This document shows, piece after piece, positions 58,830 through 64,000 of a stretch of 64,000 nucleotides of DNA; the first letter of the stretch is position 1; each line of letters begins with the position of its first letter. Under the pieces are notes generated by a model that ran no database searches, was not told the DNA's origin, and saw nothing but the letters and a program-made list of their open reading frames with translations. The stretch is taken from positions 700,237 to 764,236 of the forward strand of contig CAXKVV010000040.1 of NCBI GenBank assembly GCA_964058805.1, given 5' to 3'. Made by a program: the position numbers and the translations under genes. The stretch is from Schoenoplectus triqueter. Taxonomy: Eukaryota > Streptophyta > Magnoliopsida > Poales > Cyperaceae.

Positions 58830-58984
58830 TCAAAATGATACGTCATACTCTACCTGCCATGGATTCTTCCTGGTCCCTAGTCCGGGAGCTCTCCGTCAGC
58901 AGTCTCTACTCAGTCTCTACTCAGAGAGGAGGGGGAGAGGGAGAGACAGAGGAAAGAGGGAGAGGGAGCAGATCTATGTTACCC

Positions 58985-59175
58985 GGGTATTTCATATACC
59001 CAGCCGAACAAGTACCGGGTGCGTATCGGGTACGGGTACGGTACGGGTACGTACCGGGTACGCCACGTGGCGTATTGAATTATTTTAATAGGTTTGACTG
59101 GCCGATACGGTCTCCGGTACGGCTGGGTGCGGGATCCGGTACGGCTGGGTGCGGTTCCGGTACGGCTCGATATGG
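58985..59175. repeat. GGTACGGGTACG-rich low-complexity repeat
   Basis: A GC-rich patch of GGGTAC, GTACGG and CGTACC words, ending in two and a half tandem copies of CGGTACGGCTGGGTGCGG (59113-59170). The open frames here are low-complexity translations of the repeat and not a gene. Confidence 0.6.
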
Positions 59176-59276
59176 TCAAACTCAAAAATTCAAAAAATCA
59201 AATGTATGAGTAAGATTTGAACCCAAAAAATAAGTTACACCTGTTAGTGCATTAGACCATTTCACAACCTCTTCTA

Positions 59277-59425
59277 GATTGTGGATCAAATAGTTTAAAT
59301 TAAATTTAAATGACAGATAGATTGTTTCCAATAATTTTAGAATGTGATTGATTTATACTTTTAGATTGTGGATCAAATAGTTTAAATTAAATTTAAATGA
59401 CAGATAGATGTTTCCAATAATTTTC
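59277..59425. repeat. 87-bp tandem duplication
   Basis: GTGGATCAAATAGTTTAAAT starts at 59281 and again at 59368. Both are followed by TAAATTTAAATGACAGATAG and TTTCCAATAATTTT. The second unit lacks two bases (GATTG versus GATG). Confidence 0.8.
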
Positions 59426-60406
59426 TCAATCTTCTTTTATAAGGAGTAAGAATATAAATGAAGCAATTAAAAAAATAGACATATATCAAACTCCTATATT
59501 ATCTTGTGAATCTATAAAATAAAATTAAAATTCTAGCAAAAATCTAATAAATTCAATAGTAGTAGAAAAATATGACATATTAGAAATAATGAATGGATAG
59601 AGATGTCAGAGGACTGGTTCATGATAGTGTTGTGCTTATCAGCTCATCTTCAATCCGAAAATGGAGTCCAAATTCAACTGTAAAATCAAGAAAAAAAATT
59701 AATCATTGTAACCAAAAAAAGTTTTACATCAAAGAATGTTGAATTTAATTACAACATGTTTATTTCATTATTTTCTGAACAATCATAAGAATAAAAAATA
59801 AAATAAAAATGTTTTTTATACCTTATCAACCTTCCAAAACTTCTTGGTACACCACATTCGACGTGTACACCCCCGTTTGATAGAAAACATGTTATTACCA
59901 GGGTGACATTTTTTATTTCGAATTAAAACTAACCTGATAAGCAAAAACAATCCTCTGATCTCCTTCTGGGTCTGCTTGAGATATCTTAGCTACTATGTAT
60001 ATTTATTTTCTAAAAGTCTACCTTCAATTACTTTCTGTTTAATTACCACTACTAAAGCATTATTCGGATTTTTGCTATTGGAAAGTGCAAATGGTAAATA
60101 AAAAATGATCACCTTAAATTGAATCTTTTGTAACTATGCACTTATTGTTTTACCTTGCTGCTCTATAAAGTTGAACAATTCATACAACAGGATAGAAACT
60201 TTGATGCAGATCTTTATGGCCTCGTGAACTTCTTCACGATCATGGTTGAAAGTGCAGTCTCTTGTCATTTTTATGTTTGACATCACTTTCCGCACCTTGC
60301 TTTTGCAGCCTCTTGTCATTTTTATCAACCAAAATGATACCAAACTATCATTATTTCTGTAAATTATACCTTCTGATCCTGAAGAGGAGCGCCTTTTGAC
60401 GGCTAT
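59426..60406. other. AT-rich stretch without recognised genes
   Basis: No exon pattern or element border was recognised. Confidence 0.45.
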
Positions 60407-61339
60407 CAGTGCATTTATTGGGACAAAATGAATATGACATTGTTTGGAAGTCCAACATATCTTTTAAAATTAAAATCTTTACGTGGTTAGTTAGAAAAAA
60501 AAATCTTACAAAGGATAACTTAGTGCGTAGATGTTGGGATGGTGACACTTCTTGTGTCTTCTGTGGTGTTTATGAGGATATTGACCATATTTTTGTTCAA
60601 TGTTCAGTGGCGCATGTTTTATAGAATTGAATTGCAAATTATAATTTTTTTTTAATTTTCATGGCACTTGTTTGGAAGATTTATGGTGTATAGACTCTTG
60701 TATAGCATTAAAAGATAAACTTTTAGTTGAATTGATAAGAAGCGCAATTTTTTGGATATTATATTTGGAAAGAAATGCTATTATTTTTCAATAGTCATCT
60801 CCTTCTAACTTAAGATCATTAGGAATGAAAATTATTTCTTTAGTAAATTTCTGATGTGCGGTTCGTCGTGCTTCTCAACTGTTTAAACTTACTCCTATAT
60901 TACCGTAAGGGGTAGACACACTCTCCGAGGAGATTGTAATATTAGGGGAAGGCATTCTAAAGACGCCCTATCAAATGTCTGGATGAGACAAAATTCCAGC
61001 TTTTAAGTTCTTTGGGGAGAAGAACAACTTTTGTTGATTTGATAGAGAGGGAGGCATTGGTTTATATTACATTTTGATATATCTCTACTGTGTTTTTGTT
61101 TGTGATGTGTTTCGTTTCGTTTCTGTTACTCTAAGTTGTTATTTGCTTTAGGCTTAAGTACTTAATTGTTCTCCTATTAGATTTTATTTTTAGATTTTAG
61201 TTTGTTTTGTAATGCTCTGCTCTCTATGAAGAGACAATTGCTAGAAGTTTAGTACTTATTTGCTTCCTGACTATGTTACTATGTTCTGATTTCAATGAAA
61301 CTGGTGACTATATAGCCATTTTTCTCAACAAAAAAAAAA
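60407..61339 (+). pseudogene. LINE (L1-type) 3' end with zinc-binding domain
   Basis: The frame at 60409-60624 reads VWKSNISFKIKIFTWLV, then DNLVRRCWDGDTSCVFCG and DIDHIFVQCSVA. This is the Cys-x2-Cys...His...Cys reverse-transcriptase-associated zinc-binding domain at the C-terminus of plant LINE proteins. Downstream, broken frames still show FWILYLERNAIIF. The 3' end has a CAACAAAAAAAAA tail at 61327-61339. The 5' end, endonuclease and reverse transcriptase are missing, as in a 5'-truncated insertion. No clear target duplication was found. Confidence 0.7.
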
Positions 61340-61461
61340 TGAGACACTGCTTTATTACTTAAATTTTTTTTACAATTAGAATTTTTACCTTATTCACAAA
61401 AATAAATGCAAGAAAGACTAAAAATATCCTAACAAAATAAAATACAATAATGAGCGCTCAA

Positions 61462-61592
61462 AGATCTCAAATATCATTATTATCATTAATATTTGAGAAC
61501 TCTTATCTTATACTTTCATATCGGATTTCATTTCTAGTCTACCTAAATTTATCTGGGATTAAAGATTTTGTTGTTGTTATTGTTGTTGTTGT
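61462..61592 (+). mobile_element. 5'-truncated Au-like SINE with 13-bp target duplication
   Basis: The insert is flanked by perfect copies of AATGAGCGCTCAA at 61449-61461 and 61593-61605. Its 3' half reads TTTCTAGTCTACCTAAATTT, ATCTGGGATTAAAGATTTTG and (TTG)n, the same tail as at 46040-46092. The 5' part is short and lacks clear RNA polymerase III A and B boxes, consistent with truncation during target-primed insertion. Confidence 0.75.
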
Positions 61593-61605
61593 AATGAGCG
61601 CTCAA

Positions 61606-62403
61606 GACTCAGAAAAATCAGCTAGAAGCTGAAAAGAAAATTAAGCCGAATCTCAAAGATTAGAGTTAAACAATGCTCACAAAAGATTATAAGAAATCTA
61701 TTGGATTTGGCTAATACAAGATCTTAGTTTCCTGTATTGTACGGAGAAAATATATGGGCTCTTTAATAGCTTTGGAATGAGCGCACATATTGCTTAGAAT
61801 TGTTAAAGTTTTGATCAGTTTGGACAAATACTAAAGCAACACTTTAAATAGAGCTCTTTAACAGAAAGCAATTGGTATTCTTGTGCAGAAAATTATTATA
61901 ACGATTCAAAAACTGTTATAATATTTTTTTGATCTTGAATATGGAGTTTTCAAGAATATCCCTTATCATAACTTTTTGTAATGTTATAACGGTGTGCGAC
62001 CATTTTTCGCGCCTTTTCTCACTCAGAAAAAAGAATTAAGTGAGAACCGCGGAAGAATGACACGGTATCATCATCGGATGTATATTTATGTATTTATATT
62101 TAGGATTATACATTCAAAGGCTTTTTTTAGTGATTATGGAAACTTTATTATTCTAGTGAGCGCAAGCCCTCACTATTAATTACCCTGATCTATGAACCCT
62201 AGGAATATTCGATTCTAAGAAGAGAAGAATTAGAATATAAACAAAATCAATTAAATAATTTACTTGGAGTAACAAGAACTAATCAACAACAATCATCCCT
62301 GATTTTGATGTTTTAATGAACTTGTATGGTAGCTTAAACCATATTACGAGACTGGTGAATCTGGGTATTCTTATATCTTATAAATTCAATTATCAGGAGA
62401 TGG
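61606..62403. other. AT-rich stretch without recognised genes
   Basis: No gene or repeat border was recognised. Confidence 0.4.
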
Positions 62404-63000
62404 TGAATTTGGTCCACTTAATTATCTTACTAATTTTTCAAATTATGAAACTCTTGTAAGTTCATAATTTGAGATGTTTAAACATGAGCGTTTTGGGTTT
62501 TGTTAGGTTTGATTTATCGAAAAACATATGAGATTTAGGTCACTTGACTATCTTACCGATCTTTCATATTATTAAACTATACTAGCTCATAATCCAGGCA
62601 ATTTAAACCTGAGCATTTTGGGGTTTATTAGGTTTAATTATCAGAAAATAAATGAGATTTAGATCACTTAGTCATTTAACTGATCTTCTAAATTGTAAAG
62701 TTTGAAGCACTACGTCAACCTACAACCTAGGTATTTAAAATTTAAACGTTTTGAGCTTTATTAGATTTTCTTATGAGGAAACCTGTGAGATTTGGGTCAC
62801 TTAATGGTTTTTACTGATCTTCTAAATTATAAAATTTAACGCACTGTCAACTTATAACCTAGGTAATAAACCTGAGTTTTATGTGCTTTATTAAATTTAT
62901 TTATTATAAGAATATGTGAGATTTAAATCACTTGATCATCTTAAATGAATTTTTAAATTATGAAATCTAAAACATCTTGCGTGTTCATAACCTAAAGAGT
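62404..63000. repeat. Tandem array of about 125-133 bp units
   Basis: At least five diverged units start near 62404, 62530, 62654, 62787 and 62918. Each has GAGATTTAGRTCACTT, then ACTGATCTTCTAAATTATAA, CATAACCTAGG, and GAGCGTTTTGGGTTTTATTA followed by GGTTT. Spacing of 124 to 133 bp suggests an old minisatellite or an internal repeat of a retroelement. Confidence 0.7.
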
Positions 63001-63534
63001 TGAATTTAGTATTTTTTTTTCTTTTATAAAATATTTATACTTTATTTCATTCATTTTGTTTATTTGAAATGAGAATTTTATTTTTATCTATAAGAAGTGA
63101 ATTTTAAATCATTTTATTTGTTTTATTTGTTTGAAAAGAGAATTTCGTTTTTTTATATTTATAAGAAAGGAATTTTAAGATTATTTAAAATTTATTATAT
63201 TTTCTTTTAAGGGTACTAAGTTTCTCTTTAAAGGAGATTTAATATTTTTACTTAAAAATATTTACAAATTGGGAGAATTATTACATATTTATTTATTTAT
63301 TTATTTTATTCCCTTATGAATTTTGAGAAAAGTAAATGAATTTACTCAACAAAGGATAAATATTTTTTTATCTCCTTGTTTTGAACATTTATTTTATTTA
63401 TGAAGGGATAATATATATATATATATATAGGAATTACTTACTAATAAAAAAAAGTAAAATTCGTCTTTATTTTAATTTCATGGAAAACGGATAATTTTAT
63501 ATTAAAAACATATCTTTATTCAATATTTCTATTT

Positions 63535-63567
<33 letters not shown>

Positions 63568-64000
63568 ATTTTATGAGTTTTGGATTTTTGGGTTCTTCTT
63601 TTCACTTGCTACTGATTTTTATTTTTTCGTAGCGGGATATTTCATTTTCTTTCATAGACCGAGTTGATTACTCCTTGCAATTTCTAGATCTGAGCCGAAT
63701 TAACTTCCTTTGTTTTAATCTTTGTTGGGCTGACTTAATTCTTTATTTTTATGTTGGGGTTTTATTTTTCTTGTTAAAGCTCTGCGCCATGGGCTGACTC
63801 CATTTTCTCTTCTTCTTTATTGGGCTGTGCTATCCTCCTGTGTAGTTGAGCTCCAATTTTCATTTCTTATGTATGCTATTGGGCTATATCGCTTCTGATG
63901 TTCAATTCGAGAATCAAATAATTTCTTGATTGTACATTAATTCTTTCTAAGTCTTCAGTATCATTAACCCATATACCAAATAGTTATAATTTCATTGAGG
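63001..64000. other. AT-rich sequence to the window edge
   Basis: Contains (AT)n at 63410-63429 and an (AC)n(AT)n tract at 63537-63567. The last 400 bp have repeated GGGCTGA/TGGGCT words in a pyrimidine-rich background, superficially like 27430-27560 inside the Athila-like element. No gene was recognised. Confidence 0.4.

Noticed and set aside
58804..59209. Overlapping open frames of 94 and 130 codons
   Set aside because: Both translate a GTACGG/CGGGTAC repeat. The residue pattern is repetitive Arg-Tyr-Gly-Val, with no splice context or known domain.
1..64000. tRNA or rRNA genes
   Set aside because: Only primer-binding-site matches to the 3' ends of tRNA-Asp and tRNA-iMet were found; no cloverleaf or rRNA segment was recognised by eye. 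A tRNAscan-SE run would be decisive.

Overview
The window is nuclear DNA from a plant, most probably a eudicot. It holds intron-rich genes with plant-type proteins, long AT-rich intergenic stretches, and nested plant LTR retrotransposons, including an Athila-type Ty3 element primed by tRNA-Asp. The species cannot be named from the sequence. All five host gene models were built by hand by joining exons whose phases match and whose borders are GT-AG, with one GC-AG exception.

Layout. 1-2170: degenerate repeats (two half copies of a small foldback MITE and retroelement-like sequence with two strong hairpins). 2535-5630 (+): LST8, a WD40 subunit of the TOR complex. 7492-11099 (-): TFIIA large subunit, convergent with LST8. 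11383-21900: a repeat block containing a TTA-rich terminal-inverted-repeat element, a gag fragment, and a small gag-only LTR element (13046-20458) that is itself split by a 4,975-bp solo LTR. 21905-35367: a young 13.5-kb Athila-like element on the minus strand with 1,408-bp LTRs, perfect ends and target duplications, inserted into another copy of the TTA-rich element. 37065-41135 (+): hydroxyproline O-galactosyltransferase (GT31). 42434-46965 (+): MTM1-type mitochondrial carrier. 47889-52628 (-): BCCIP/BCP1 homolog, with a 681-bp solo LTR in one intron. 52.9-64 kb: no host gene seen; it holds a hAT-type MITE, a third TTA-rich element, a LINE 3' end, a truncated SINE with a 13-bp target duplication, and a tandem array of about 125-133 bp units.

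The host genes are unrelated housekeeping genes (growth signalling, basal transcription, arabinogalactan-protein glycosylation, mitochondrial transport, and nuclear or ribosome-assembly functions). They form no cluster.

The most unusual signal lies in the long 3' non-coding part of the Athila-like element. About 500 bp at 25055-25560 is a run of consecutive hairpins in which a nearly fixed loop (TACTACAGAAC) is repeated while the flanking stems differ from copy to copy yet stay complementary. A second family with the scaffold GGCCTAAAGGCTC...TTGGGCCAGTGGCTC shows the same compensatory pattern three times at 28157-28713. The element is also a deletion derivative: its pol frame runs directly from the protease region into the integrase C-terminus, and reverse transcriptase, RNase H and the integrase core are absent.
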